This document shows, one piece after another, positions 56,701 to 64,000 of a stretch of 64,000 nt of DNA. The stretch is taken from NCBI GenBank assembly GCA_046313915.1, contig JBKBXX010000002.1, forward strand, positions 1 through 64,000, read 5' to 3'. Origin of the DNA: CAKKQX01 sp046313915 (GTDB lineage: Bacteria > Pseudomonadota > Gammaproteobacteria > Burkholderiales > SG8-41). A program made the translations under genes and the position numbers. The notes under the pieces are model-generated. The model made no database searches and was not told where the DNA came from. It saw only the letters and a program-made list of their open reading frames with translations. Positions within the stretch are counted from its first letter, which is position 1, and each line of letters opens with the position of its first letter.

Positions 56701-57635
56701 TCGCTTACACGGTCCAGCCGGTGATCACGGTGGAGGCGCGCAGTCTCGGCGGCAGCGCGACCGCGCTCTACCGCGGCAACTGGTGGCGCCTCACCAATGC
56801 GACTCTCAGCGGCAAGGCGTATACGGCGGCGAGCGGCACGGTGAATACGGCCGATGTTCCCGCCACCGATCCGGTGATCCGCTATAACGGCGACGGCCTG
56901 CCCAATCCGCCGCCGCTCAACCCCGGCCAAGGCACGCTCACCTTCAGCTCGGGCACCGCTCTCGGTTCGGGCCTGTTTTTCACGCGTACTGTGCCCGTGG
57001 CGCCTTTCGACGCCGAGATCCGCCTCGCGATCAACGTTGCCGACGCCGACGGCGTGGTCTATGAGTTTCCGCCCGGAACGCCCGCCAACCCGGTGGGCTT
57101 CGGCCAGGCGAGCGCCGGCAACGGCATCGCTTTTGCCAATGGCAAAAACATGCGCTTCGGGCGCCTGCGGCTGGTCAATGCGAGCGGCTCCAACCTGCTG
57201 CCGCTCACGCTGCGCATGGAGGCGCAGCACTGGGTCGCGCCCGGCTATTTCGTGACCAACGTCGACGACGGCTGCACGGCGGTTGCGGCGGCCAGCGTCG
57301 CGCTGGGCAATTTCCAGGGCCTGACGAACGGTGACACTACGCCGACGATTACGTCCGAGCCTTTTGCGAACGGCGTCAAGCTCATCAGGCTTTCGGCGCC
57401 CGGCGGCACCAAGACCGGCAGCGTCGATGTCGTGGTCAACCTCAACGCGACTGCAGGTGCGCTTGCTGCCTGCCCGCCATTTGCCACCTCGTCCACTCCC
57501 ACCGCAGCCAACCTCGCTTTCCTGCGCGGCAACTGGTGCGGCGGCTACGACAACGATCCCAAGGCGAGGGCGCGTTTCGGCGTCTATCGCGGCAGCGAAG
57601 AGGTTATCGACATCAGGGAAAATTTCTTAAATTAA
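53760..57635 (+). CDS. mshQ: giant secreted protein MshQ (DUF6701)
   Basis: Start is taken at ATG 53760, giving a signal peptide (MRLKFLATVILLGTWFATSS); ATG 53745 or GTG 53733 are possible. The 1291-aa product opens with a G8-like module (NWNVAATWSCGAVPGAADDV). About 500 residues of Asn/Thr/Gly-rich beta-helical repeats follow. The DUF6701 region makes up the C-terminal half (PDHFAVALNTPQFATACAAG, YRGNWWRLTNATLSGKAYTA, LPLTLRMEAQHWVAPGYFVT). MshQ may be a tip adhesin; its role is not settled. Few lysines and very many threonines fit a secreted, possibly glycosylated protein. Confidence 0.9.
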   Translation: MRLKFLATVILLGTWFATSSAALALTCASQTSGNWNVAATWSCGAVPGAADDVQIRNGNSVTIPAGYAAAANSVTFLATNGSARLIHDTGTSTLAVGAGGVTINAPTNNQINSWDVFDGSATVNGAVTLVGGSTNNRVARIRVSAGTLDINGNLTLDAAAAPRALLAVTGAGNVLLAGNFTLTSGQGTLTMAAGSTFTYRSAGTATVATGANIAYRNLVINKPGGTATAAAAPAPPRSLTVAGSLTVQAGVFDVASTNTAVSGNTSLSGELLLSSATGSKTFTGSVTINAVTGRWNNIGNAAVTMGGDLVNNNSTLTPAFVSGSGNYTFVNATYVWASVNGLTFSGNVFVNGRRTNTTTTTIAGNLAGSARLDNGANQTLNIGGNANGIATLDASANGNIVNYNGSAAQIAENTTYYHLRINNTVGPVTLAGAITVLGDLTNNGNFDPAAGSWRVTFGGSVTQNLLGTAATGFYDVTLDNPAGLVLAQDMNVAHNLTLQNGVLTTGSHILFISNPSPTGSNINANASKFIVGNLKKAIPAGSNISRNFEVGTVSGGLRYVPVSATFASVSIAGALTVATGVPDHPAIASSDIDENLSVNRYWTFTNGGTVFTSYSATLTFINPADLDSGTDPLVFIAQRYSPPHPAAGTWSDVAVSTATASITMSGVTGFGDFAVGTRRGGTPGIGRFNAYETSTPPGATTGVIRTKVAGQTFQLDIVAINLAGNAIQTNYTDTTRIEVLNASDNSGALDANACRPSWSVIQTLPNVDFISKDNGRKTVSITENNAWPVVRLRMSNLSGSRVGCSTDAFAIRPATLANLAASDNNNWETAGTARVLGEVTFGTVMHKAGRPFSVRATAQNAAGGTTTNYAGAPVVVLSVCGGAACTPSFGSLALNTAFVAGELVADTASYSEVGAFGLQLVDDAFAAIDNADGSTLGERRVASATVNVGRFVPDHFAVALNTPQFATACAAGNFTYVGQRFAYTVQPVITVEARSLGGSATALYRGNWWRLTNATLSGKAYTAASGTVNTADVPATDPVIRYNGDGLPNPPPLNPGQGTLTFSSGTALGSGLFFTRTVPVAPFDAEIRLAINVADADGVVYEFPPGTPANPVGFGQASAGNGIAFANGKNMRFGRLRLVNASGSNLLPLTLRMEAQHWVAPGYFVTNVDDGCTAVAAASVALGNFQGLTNGDTTPTITSEPFANGVKLIRLSAPGGTKTGSVDVVVNLNATAGALAACPPFATSSTPTAANLAFLRGNWCGGYDNDPKARARFGVYRGSEEVIDIRENFLN

Positions 57636-57689
57636 ACAATATGTTATGTTATATTTCCCAGGCTAAGACCAAAAAGAGCACTTAACCTA

Positions 57690-57717
57690 TTGACAATATT
57701 GGGTTTTATGTTAATTT
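57690..57717 (+). promoter_or_regulatory. promoter of the mshI-mshN operon
   Basis: TTGACA at 57690-57695 and TAATTT at 57712-57717 are 16 bp apart in an abruptly AT-rich 115-bp gap (57636-57750). The -35 is perfect and the -10 partial. The gap also holds AATAT-N8-ATATT just after the mshQ stop. Confidence 0.55.
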
Positions 57718-57750
57718 CCCTTACCATGGCCTCGTCAAGGCTGGGAAAAA

Positions 57751-58692
57751 ATGAGATTTTTCGGTTCCCCCAAGCGCAAACCGGGTTGGTTGTGCATCAA
57801 CCTGTTGCCGGATCGGGTGGACGTATCGCACGTCGTGGTTCAAGGCAAGGCACGGCCGGAAGTCCTGCTGTGCGATTCCTATCGCAAGGAAGGGGATGAT
57901 CTCGCGACGCTCAGGCGTCTGCGCCGCGAGCTCGATTTGCCCGCGCATCGCATCACGACCCTGCTCAAGGCCGGCGACTACCAAGTGGTGCAGGTCGAGG
58001 CGCCCCCCAATGTGCCCGCCGCCGAACTGAAGCACGCGCTGCGCTGGCGCCTGAAAGACCTGATCGATTTCCCGGTCGAGGCGGCGGTCGTCGATGCCGT
58101 CACCATTCCGCCGGGGGCGGGCGCGGCCGCGCGCACTCCCCAGGCGCTCGCCGTCGTGGCGCGCAACGACATCATCAGGGCGACGGTCCAGCCTTTCAGC
58201 GATGCCGACATTCCGCTCGCAGCCATAGACATTCCCGAAATGGCACAGCGCAATGTCGCGCACCGTCTCGAGGAAGCGGGGCGCGGCATGGCGCTGCTCT
58301 CGTTCGACGGTAGCGGCGGTCTTCTGACGTTCACCTGCGACGGCGAGCTCTATCAGTATCGCAACATCGAGCAGACGCTGGACAGTTTCGTCAACATCGA
58401 CGCGGAACAGCGGCAGCAGCTCTACGAACGCATCGTGCTCGAATTGCAGCGCTCGCTCGACGGCTTCGACCGGCGGTTCCATCACGTCGCGGTTTCCAAG
58501 GTGGTGATGACGCCGGTGCCCGGCGCCGAAGACCTGCAGGAATATCTTGCGGCCAACCTCGGCGTGCCGCTCACGCTGCTCGATCTTGCGCAGATCATGG
58601 ATTTTCCCTTGGTGCCGGAGTTGCGCCAGCCGCTGCGCCAGGCGCAATGCCTGAAACTGATAGGCGGTGCGATGCGCGGGGAGACCGCATGA
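57751..58692 (+). CDS. mshI: MSHA biogenesis protein MshI (PilM-like)
   Basis: The 313-aa cytoplasmic actin-like protein links the pilus motor to inner-membrane proteins. It begins MRFFGSPKRKPGWLCINLLP and contains HALRWRLKDLIDFPVEAAVV and AIDIPEMAQRNVAHRLEEAG, as in MshI. The hexapeptide INLLPxRV is typical. The PilN-like gene follows with an ATGA overlap. Confidence 0.9.
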   Translation: MRFFGSPKRKPGWLCINLLPDRVDVSHVVVQGKARPEVLLCDSYRKEGDDLATLRRLRRELDLPAHRITTLLKAGDYQVVQVEAPPNVPAAELKHALRWRLKDLIDFPVEAAVVDAVTIPPGAGAAARTPQALAVVARNDIIRATVQPFSDADIPLAAIDIPEMAQRNVAHRLEEAGRGMALLSFDGSGGLLTFTCDGELYQYRNIEQTLDSFVNIDAEQRQQLYERIVLELQRSLDGFDRRFHHVAVSKVVMTPVPGAEDLQEYLAANLGVPLTLLDLAQIMDFPLVPELRQPLRQAQCLKLIGGAMRGETA

Positions 58693-59336
58693 GCCAGCAG
58701 ATCAATCTGCTGGATCCGGCTTTCGTCAAGCGGCGCTCGCCGCTTTCGGCTGCGACCGCCGTGGCGTGCACGGCGGCGGTGCTCGCCGCGCTCGTCGCAT
58801 TCCAGTTTTATGCGCTGCTGCAGGTTGGGCGGCTCGAGGCGGAACTGCAGTCGGCACAGACGGAACTGAAGGCGAAACAGTCTCGCGTGCAAAAACTCGT
58901 CGAGGCGAGTGTCGCGCCGCGCAGGGACGCCGCGCTCGATGCGGAAATAGCCCGCCTGGAAGCCGAGCTGAGGAGGGGGCGCGAGAACATGGAAGCGCTG
59001 AAAAGCGGCGCGCTCGGCGACCAGCAGGGTTTTTCCGAGTACATGCGCGCGTTTTCGCGCCAGGCCCTCAGTGGCCTGTGGCTGACCGGTTTCACGATCG
59101 CCGGCGGCAACATTTCGATCCAGGGGCGGGTCACGCACGCCGATCTGGTGGCGAGCTATATCCAGCGCCTGAACCAGGAAAAGGTTTTCCAGGGCCGTAC
59201 CTTTGCCGCGCTGGAAATGCATACGCCCAAAGGCGAGGACAAGGATGACAAGAAAAAAACACCGCGCTTTCTCGAGTTCACCCTGACCACGGCCGAACCG
59301 GCCGCTTCGGCCGCCGGCGGGGGGGGAGCGCGATGA
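58689..59336 (+). CDS. mshI2: PilN-like MSHA biogenesis protein (second mshI-type gene)
   Basis: ATG 58689 overlaps the mshI stop. The 215-aa product has the PilN opening MSQQINLLDPAFVKRR, one membrane helix (ATAVACTAAVLAALVAFQFY) and a coiled coil (residues 50-115). A periplasmic ferredoxin-like domain follows (LSGLWLTGFTIAGGNISIQG). It partners PilM-like MshI and PilO-like MshJ in the alignment complex. In Vibrio this function is usually encoded together with mshI. Confidence 0.88.
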   Translation: MSQQINLLDPAFVKRRSPLSAATAVACTAAVLAALVAFQFYALLQVGRLEAELQSAQTELKAKQSRVQKLVEASVAPRRDAALDAEIARLEAELRRGRENMEALKSGALGDQQGFSEYMRAFSRQALSGLWLTGFTIAGGNISIQGRVTHADLVASYIQRLNQEKVFQGRTFAALEMHTPKGEDKDDKKKTPRFLEFTLTTAEPAASAAGGGGAR

Positions 59337-59989
59337 AAGAGCGCTGGCAGCAGCTCGCGGCGAAATACGAGGCCCTGGCGCTGCGGGAGCGGATCGTCGT
59401 GCTGGTCGCCGCGCTGGCCGCGGTTGCGGCGTTTTTCCATCTGCTGGCGATCGACCCGCTGCTGGCGAAGCAGCGCCGCCTCGCCCGCGAGATCGCCGAA
59501 GCGCGCGCCGCCATCGCGAAAGCCGACGAGGTGCTCAGGTTGCAGACGGGCCAGGCCGATCCCGATGCCGCCCGGCGCGCGCAGCGCGATGCGCTGCGCG
59601 CCGAGCTTGCGGAACTCGCCAGGAACATGCAGGGGATGCAGAAAGAGCTGGTGCCGCCGGAGCAGATGGCGAAGCTGCTCGAAGGCATGTTCGCGCGCGA
59701 TCGCGGCCTGCAGCTCGTTTCCCTGCGCAAGCTGCCGGTGCAGCGCTTCGAAAGACCGGGGGCCGCGCAGCAGGCTGCCGCGGCCGGCGACGGCCTCTAT
59801 CAGCACAGTTTCGAGCTGGTCCTCCAGGGTTCGTACGCCGATCTGCACGATTATCTGGCGCGGCTCGAGAAGCTGCCATGGCGCATGTTTTGGGGCAAAA
59901 TTGTCATGGATGCCGAAAATTACCCTAAACTCAGGGTCACGCTCACGGTGCATACCCTGAGCGTGACCAAAGCGTGGTTGACCGTATGA
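59333..59989 (+). CDS. mshJ: MSHA biogenesis protein MshJ (PilO-like)
   Basis: It overlaps the previous gene by ATGA. Short cytoplasmic start, membrane helix (RIVVLVAALAAVAAFFHLLA, about residues 22-42), coiled coil, and a periplasmic domain (LVPPEQMAKLLEGMFARDRG, YQHSFELVLQGSYADLHDYL) that matches MshJ. Length is 218 aa. It forms the PilN-PilO-type heterodimer at the inner membrane. Confidence 0.9.
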   Translation: MKERWQQLAAKYEALALRERIVVLVAALAAVAAFFHLLAIDPLLAKQRRLAREIAEARAAIAKADEVLRLQTGQADPDAARRAQRDALRAELAELARNMQGMQKELVPPEQMAKLLEGMFARDRGLQLVSLRKLPVQRFERPGAAQQAAAAGDGLYQHSFELVLQGSYADLHDYLARLEKLPWRMFWGKIVMDAENYPKLRVTLTVHTLSVTKAWLTV

Positions 59990-60417
59990 AACGCGCCGCC
60001 CTGCCGGAACTCGCCGCGCTGACGGCAGCCTCCTTTGCGCTGTGGTTTTGCTGGGGCGCGGCGCAGGCGCAGCCGCTGGTCGACCCGATGCGCCCGCCGC
60101 TGGAACACGTCGAGACCGCCAGCAGTGCGCCGGCGCCGGACGAGCCGGTATTGCAATCGGTGATGATCACGCCGACACTCAGGGCCGCGATCATCAACGG
60201 CGAGACGGTGCAGCTCGGCGGCAGGTTCCGCGAGGCGCAGGTGATCAAAATCTCGGAAAACGAGGTGGTGCTGAAAAGCGGCACGGAAACCCAGATATTG
60301 AAAATGTATCCCGGCGTCGAAAAGCGCGAGCACGTGCCGCAGACGCCGAAAGCCACGCCGGGAGGGGCTGCGACGCGGAAAAAAGCCGCCGCTGCCGGCA
60401 AGGAGGATGCAAAATGA
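59986..60417 (+). CDS. mshK: MSHA biogenesis protein MshK (PilP-like)
   Basis: ATG 59986 overlaps mshJ by ATGA. A signal-like helix (LTAASFALWFCWGAAQAQ) is followed by PLVDPMRPP, VMITPTLRAAIINGETVQLG and VIKISENEVVLKSGTETQIL, the small beta domain that joins inner-membrane proteins to the secretin. The 143-aa product ends in an Ala/Lys tail. The next gene overlaps by ATGA. Confidence 0.88.
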   Translation: MKRAALPELAALTAASFALWFCWGAAQAQPLVDPMRPPLEHVETASSAPAPDEPVLQSVMITPTLRAAIINGETVQLGGRFREAQVIKISENEVVLKSGTETQILKMYPGVEKREHVPQTPKATPGGAATRKKAAAAGKEDAK

Positions 60418-62126
60418 AGGAACGAACCATGCGCGGGATGAGACACGTGATGGCAGCGGTCGTGGTGCTCGTCATCGGCGGTTGCGCGAGTCCCGACAGG
60501 GCCCGCGACGTGACCTATGACAGCATCACCCGGGAGCTCGACAAGGCGGTGAAGAACCGCGTCAAGCCGGCGACGCCCGATGTCGTGACCGAGGCGCTGC
60601 TGCCGCCACTGGTGATCGAGATGCCCAAGGCCGAGGGCCGCTCGGCCGATACCCGTTTCGACCTCAACGTCAACAATGCGCCGGCCAACCAGGTGTTCAT
60701 GGCAGTGGTTTCGGGCACGCGCTACAGCATGATCGTGCATCCCGACGTCAAGGAGCCGATTTCGGTCAATCTCAAGGACGTGACCGTGTTCGAGGCGCTC
60801 GACACCATACGCGATCTTTACGGTTACGAGTACCGCGTGCAGGGCACGCGCATCACGGTGCAGCCCGTGAAACTGCAAACGCGCGTCTTCCAGGTCAACT
60901 ATCTGCAGGCCACGCGGCGTGGCAGCACCGACGTGCGAGTCACTTCGGGCTCGATCACGGCGGCAGCTCCCGGCGTCTCCGGCATTCCCGGAACCACCGC
61001 CACCGCGGCGGCGCCCGGTGCGCCAACGGGCGGCACGGTTTCGCGCACCAGCGAGAGCTCGCGCGTGACCACCGCTTCCGACAGCGACTTCTGGGGCGAT
61101 GTCACCAAGTCGCTCAATGCCATCGTCGGCAGCAGCGACGGCCGCAGCGTGATCGTCAATCCGCAATCGGGCGTGATCGTGGTGCGCGCCATGCCCACCG
61201 AGCTGCGCAACGTCGAGTCTTTTCTCAAGGCGATGCAGCTCGTGGTCGAACGCCAGGTGGTGCTGGAAGCCAAGCTGATCCAGGTCACGTTGAGCGACAG
61301 CTCGCAGACTGGCATCAACTGGGCCGCGTTTCCCGACGGTGGCAGACGCGGCGCGCTGGGCGTGGTCACGAAAGAAGCGCAGATCGGCACCGGCGGGGAA
61401 CTCGCGTCATCGGCGCTCGCGGCGACGCTCGGCGCCGGCGGCGCGCTGGCAGGCAAGGCGGCGGGCGGAGTTTTCGGACTGGCGCTGCAAACCGGCAATT
61501 TCGCCGCGCTGATGTCCTTCCTCGAAACCCAGGGCACGATCAACGTGCTGTCGAGCCCGCGGATCGCGACCATCAACAACCAGAAGGCCGTGCTCAAGGT
61601 CGGCACCGACGAGTTTTTCGTGACCAACATCAGCACCACTGCGGTGACCAGCGGTGCCGGCACCACGACCACGCCGTCCATCACCGTGCAGCCGTTTTTC
61701 TCGGGCATCGCGCTCGACGTGACGCCGCAGATCGACGACAGCGACAACATCATCCTGCATATTCACCCTTCGGTGAGCAGCGTGTCGGAAAAACAGAAGG
61801 TCGTCAATCTCGGTGCTGCCGGCAGCTTCACGCTGCCGCTCGCTTCGAGCGAGATCAACGAAACCGACACCATCGTGCGCGTGCAGGACGGCAACATCGT
61901 CGCGATCGGCGGGCTCATGAAACAGCAGACCAGCAGCGACCGCAGTCAGCCGCCGGGCATGGGCGATGCATCGGGGTGGGGCGGCCTGTTCCGCCAACGC
62001 GCCAACAGCTCGCTCAAAAGCGAACTCGTGATCCTGCTCAAACCCACCATCATCCGCAGCGATCGCGATTGGGAGCAGGGCTTGGCCGAGGCCCGCGACC
62101 GTATTCGCACCATGGAGCGCCAATAA
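60414..62126 (+). CDS. mshL: MSHA outer-membrane secretin MshL
   Basis: ATG 60414 after AAGGAGGATGC gives 570 aa. The lipoprotein signal ends at VIGGCAS. STN/N1 domains follow (TRFDLNVNNAPANQVFMAVV, YGYEYRVQGTRITVQPVKL), then a Gly/Thr/Ser-rich linker (about 180-215). The secretin barrel runs from about 250 on (VERQVVLEAKLIQVTLSDSS, LSSPRIATINNQKAVLKVGT, DVTPQIDDSDNIILHIHPSV, VAIGGLMKQQ). It is the pore for the pilus fibre. Confidence 0.95.
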   Translation: MKERTMRGMRHVMAAVVVLVIGGCASPDRARDVTYDSITRELDKAVKNRVKPATPDVVTEALLPPLVIEMPKAEGRSADTRFDLNVNNAPANQVFMAVVSGTRYSMIVHPDVKEPISVNLKDVTVFEALDTIRDLYGYEYRVQGTRITVQPVKLQTRVFQVNYLQATRRGSTDVRVTSGSITAAAPGVSGIPGTTATAAAPGAPTGGTVSRTSESSRVTTASDSDFWGDVTKSLNAIVGSSDGRSVIVNPQSGVIVVRAMPTELRNVESFLKAMQLVVERQVVLEAKLIQVTLSDSSQTGINWAAFPDGGRRGALGVVTKEAQIGTGGELASSALAATLGAGGALAGKAAGGVFGLALQTGNFAALMSFLETQGTINVLSSPRIATINNQKAVLKVGTDEFFVTNISTTAVTSGAGTTTTPSITVQPFFSGIALDVTPQIDDSDNIILHIHPSVSSVSEKQKVVNLGAAGSFTLPLASSEINETDTIVRVQDGNIVAIGGLMKQQTSSDRSQPPGMGDASGWGGLFRQRANSSLKSELVILLKPTIIRSDRDWEQGLAEARDRIRTMERQ

Positions 62127-62160
62127 CGCCTGGAGATGACGGTTTTCTCCCTCCTCTGCC

Positions 62161-63051
62161 ATGTATAAAGCCCACTTTGGACTGCACGAGTCGCCGTTCG
62201 GCATCACGCCCGACACGAGCTTCGCCTACGCCTGCACTTCGCACCAGGAGGCGCTCAACACGCTGCTGGTGGCGGTGCGCAACGGCGAAGGTTTCATCAA
62301 GATCACGGGCGAAGTTGGCACCGGCAAAACGTTGCTGTGCCGCCGTTTCCTGGCGATGCTCGATTACAACCATGTTTCGGCCTACATTCCCAATCCCTGC
62401 ATGGAATTGCGCACCCTGCTGTTTGCGCTGGGCGACGAACTCGGCGTGGATCTGCCCAAAGACGGTGACCAGCACCACCTGCTCAAGGGCTTTACCGCGG
62501 CACTGCTCGAATTCGCGAACCAGGGCAAGGCGGTCGTGCTGTGTCTCGACGAGGCACAGGCGATGCCGATCCAGACGCTCGAGGCGTTGCGGCTGCTGAC
62601 CAATCTCGAAACCGAGAAGCGCAAGCTGCTCCAGGTGGTGCTCTTCGGCCAGCCCGAGCTCGATCACGCGCTCGAGCACGAGTCGGTGCGCCAGCTGCGG
62701 CAGCGCATCACTTTCCAGTACCGACTGACGGCGCTGCGCGGCAACGAAGTCGATCATTACATCGCCCACCGCCTGCGTGTTGCCGGCTACCGCGGCAGCC
62801 GGCTGTTCACCAAAGCCGCGGTGCGGCTCGTGCATCGCTACAGCCGCGGCGTGCCGCGGCTGATCAACATCGTTTCGCACAAGGCCATGCTGCTCGCCTT
62901 CGGCGAAGGCCTGCAGCAGGTTTTGCCGCACCACGTGCGCGCTGCTGCGGCGGATACGCCCGCTGCGGCGCGGCTCAGGTCGTGGTGGTGGCTGGGTTTC
63001 GTCGTGCTGCTGCTTTCCATCGGCGGCATCGGCTGGATGCTGCTCGCATGA
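62161..63051 (+). CDS. mshM: MSHA AAA+ ATPase MshM (ExeA-like)
   Basis: The 296-aa protein begins MYKAHFGLHESPFGITPDTS, the ExeA/MshM signature. Walker A is GEVGTGKT at residues 50-57, Walker B is VVLCLDEAQAM near 130, and the sensor region is QLRQRITFQYRL. A C-terminal membrane helix (WWLGFVVLLLSIGGIGWMLL) ends it. ExeA-type ATPases bind peptidoglycan and help secretin insertion. It lies 34 bp after mshL and overlaps mshN by ATGA. Confidence 0.93.
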   Translation: MYKAHFGLHESPFGITPDTSFAYACTSHQEALNTLLVAVRNGEGFIKITGEVGTGKTLLCRRFLAMLDYNHVSAYIPNPCMELRTLLFALGDELGVDLPKDGDQHHLLKGFTAALLEFANQGKAVVLCLDEAQAMPIQTLEALRLLTNLETEKRKLLQVVLFGQPELDHALEHESVRQLRQRITFQYRLTALRGNEVDHYIAHRLRVAGYRGSRLFTKAAVRLVHRYSRGVPRLINIVSHKAMLLAFGEGLQQVLPHHVRAAAADTPAAARLRSWWWLGFVVLLLSIGGIGWMLLA

Positions 63052-64000
63052 GTCTCATCAACCAGGTACTGCTCGATCTCGAAAAACGCCGTGCTTCCGG
63101 AGTGGACCGCAGCGTGGTGCCCGATCATGTGCGCGCGCTGCCCGAAGCGCGCCGCGGTCCGCGGCCGTGGCTGTTTGCGGTGGTAGCAGGCATACTGGTG
63201 ATCGCAGCGGTCGCGGGGTGGGCGCTGTGGTCGGGATTCCGGTTTCCCGCCATCAAGCAAACACCTCCCGCGGTCGTGCCCCAGGCGGCGCCGCAACACA
63301 AGCCGGTCGAAACGGCGAGCCCGCCGGTCGTGACGGCGGCGCCACCGCTTGCGGCGCCGCCGGATGACGTTTTGCGCGAGGAAGCGGCGGCCGCGGCCGG
63401 TGCACCTGCGCCCGATTTGCAGCGCTACGGTTTGAGCCTCGAACTGTCGAATCTGCCCGCCGCGCCGGCGGCGAAACTGCAGCGCGGCGCCGACAGGCCA
63501 CCGCAGGCCAAAGCGCCTCTGGCGAGTGCCGAGGTGATCGCCAAGGCGCCGCCTCCCGCAACCAAGGCGAAGACGAAAGCCGCGGACGGCACTGCCTTGG
63601 CGCCCGAAACTGCCGCGGTGTTGCCGAAACCCGCCGACACCCAAGCGCCGGCTGCGCCATCCGGCGTGGCCGAGCCGGCTCCCAAAAAAGCGGTGGCGGT
63701 TGCGAGGCCGGCAGCGCCGGCGCGTCCGGCCCCGCCGCCGGAAATCGACAAGCAGGTGCGCCAGCCGACGCCGCAGCAGCTGGCGGAAAGCCTCTACGGC
63801 AAAGCAGCGGCGCTGCTGAACCAGGGCCGGCCGGGCGAAGCGCGCGAAGCTTTCGAAGCCGCGCTGCGTTACTCGCCCGAGCATACCGGCGCGCGCCAGG
63901 CCCTGTTCGGTTTGCTGATCGAGGCCAGAAACTACGCCGAGGCCGAGCGCGTGCTGCAGGAAGGCTTGCAGTTGAACCCCGGCCACAGCGCTTTCACGAT
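63048..64000 (+). CDS. mshN: MSHA biogenesis protein MshN, TPR protein (C-terminus outside window)
   Basis: The frame opens in the mshM stop (ATGA) with MSLINQVLLDLEKRRASGVD, the MshN start, and runs off the right edge after 317 codons. One membrane helix (LFAVVAGILVIAAVAGWALW, about residues 41-60) is followed by a 180-residue Ala/Pro-rich linker. TPR units then begin near residue 240 (LYGKAAALLNQGRPGEAREA, LFGLLIEARNYAEAERVLQE). It is a periplasmic scaffold of the MSHA machine. Confidence 0.9.
   Translation, partial: MSLINQVLLDLEKRRASGVDRSVVPDHVRALPEARRGPRPWLFAVVAGILVIAAVAGWALWSGFRFPAIKQTPPAVVPQAAPQHKPVETASPPVVTAAPPLAAPPDDVLREEAAAAAGAPAPDLQRYGLSLELSNLPAAPAAKLQRGADRPPQAKAPLASAEVIAKAPPPATKAKTKAADGTALAPETAAVLPKPADTQAPAAPSGVAEPAPKKAVAVARPAAPARPAPPPEIDKQVRQPTPQQLAESLYGKAAALLNQGRPGEAREAFEAALRYSPEHTGARQALFGLLIEARNYAEAERVLQEGLQLNPGHSAFT

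Noticed and set aside
54360..57230. 956-codon open frame antisense to mshQ
   Set aside because: It is Arg/Ala/Gly/Asp-rich, typical of the antisense frame of GC-rich coding sequence, with no recognisable domain, while the sense frame encodes a clear MshQ.
60042..60413. N-terminal extension of MshL by about 124 residues
   Set aside because: It is an off-frame reading of mshK; the ATG at 60414 has a strong ribosome binding site and a lipoprotein signal.
1..64000. tRNA, rRNA, CRISPR, prophage or insertion-sequence features
   Set aside because: Scanning by eye showed no tRNA-like GTTCGAATC arms in a cloverleaf context, no regularly spaced repeats and no transposase or integrase frames. A formal search could still find a small RNA gene.

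Overview
The window is a GC-rich (about two-thirds G+C by eye) chromosomal segment of a betaproteobacterium. The gene neighbourhoods point there: leuS-lptE-holA-proA, thrB-DUF2782-polA, argB-HAD-slmA, secB-gpsA-trmL, a BPSS1780-family membrane protein, and an orphan tripartite-tricarboxylate (Bug) receptor. I cannot name the genus. There is no rRNA, tRNA, CRISPR array, phage or insertion sequence that I can support.

Layout. 1-9.7 kb is mostly minus strand: a GltD-like oxidoreductase (cut by the window edge), a 56-codon TTG-start gene, lipoyl-domain E3 (lpdA), then proA, holA, lptE and leuS. 9.8-18 kb holds uvrD, a membrane protein, thrB, a DUF2782 protein, a LOG-family protein and polA. 18-22.7 kb is an accessory stretch: a Bug receptor gene carrying an in-frame 186-bp duplication/insertion, a GFA-family protein, NnrU, a TauE/SafE permease, a carboxymuconolactone decarboxylase-like protein and a beta-hydroxyacid dehydrogenase. 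22.7-29 kb is the lipoate/peptidoglycan cluster lipA-lipB-ybeD-dat-dacC. It is split by two opposite-strand genes, a secreted protein and a PglL/Wzy-type O-oligosaccharyltransferase or ligase. 29-41.6 kb is housekeeping: hsp20, argB, a pyrimidine nucleotidase with a duplicated 5' end, slmA, a moeB-like E1, ctpA, envC, gpmI, a BigR-like ArsR regulator with a membrane rhodanese and glutaredoxin, secB, an SH3 protein, gpsA and trmL.

41.7-64 kb (running off the end) is a near-complete MSHA-type type IV pilus locus. Assembly ATPase mshE and platform mshG come first. Next is a 6.6-kb variable island with four MshA/MshB-like prepilins, two of them inverted, two membrane proteins, a small protein and a SPINDLY/OGT-like TPR glycosyltransferase. 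The minor pilins mshC, mshD, mshO and mshP follow, with the giant MshQ. Last is a promoter followed by the tightly overlapping mshI-pilN-mshJ-mshK-mshL-mshM-mshN run. Relative to the Vibrio/Shewanella order the two modules are swapped, and mshH and mshF are not seen.

The most interesting material is the prepilin/glycosyltransferase island. Three of its four prepilin genes carry a GC-rich hairpin followed by TTTC just before the ribosome binding site, and two of these hairpins share almost the same sequence although the genes face opposite ways. Together with the OGT-like enzyme inside the locus and the PglL-like enzyme 17 kb away, this suggests a glycosylated, multi-pilin MSHA variant, which is an inference. 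Other points worth checking are the two direct-repeat insertions at gene starts (Bug receptor and HAD nucleotidase), AT-rich rare-codon islands inside polA and lipA, and the putative sulfide/redox-sensing operon at 37.9-39.0 kb.
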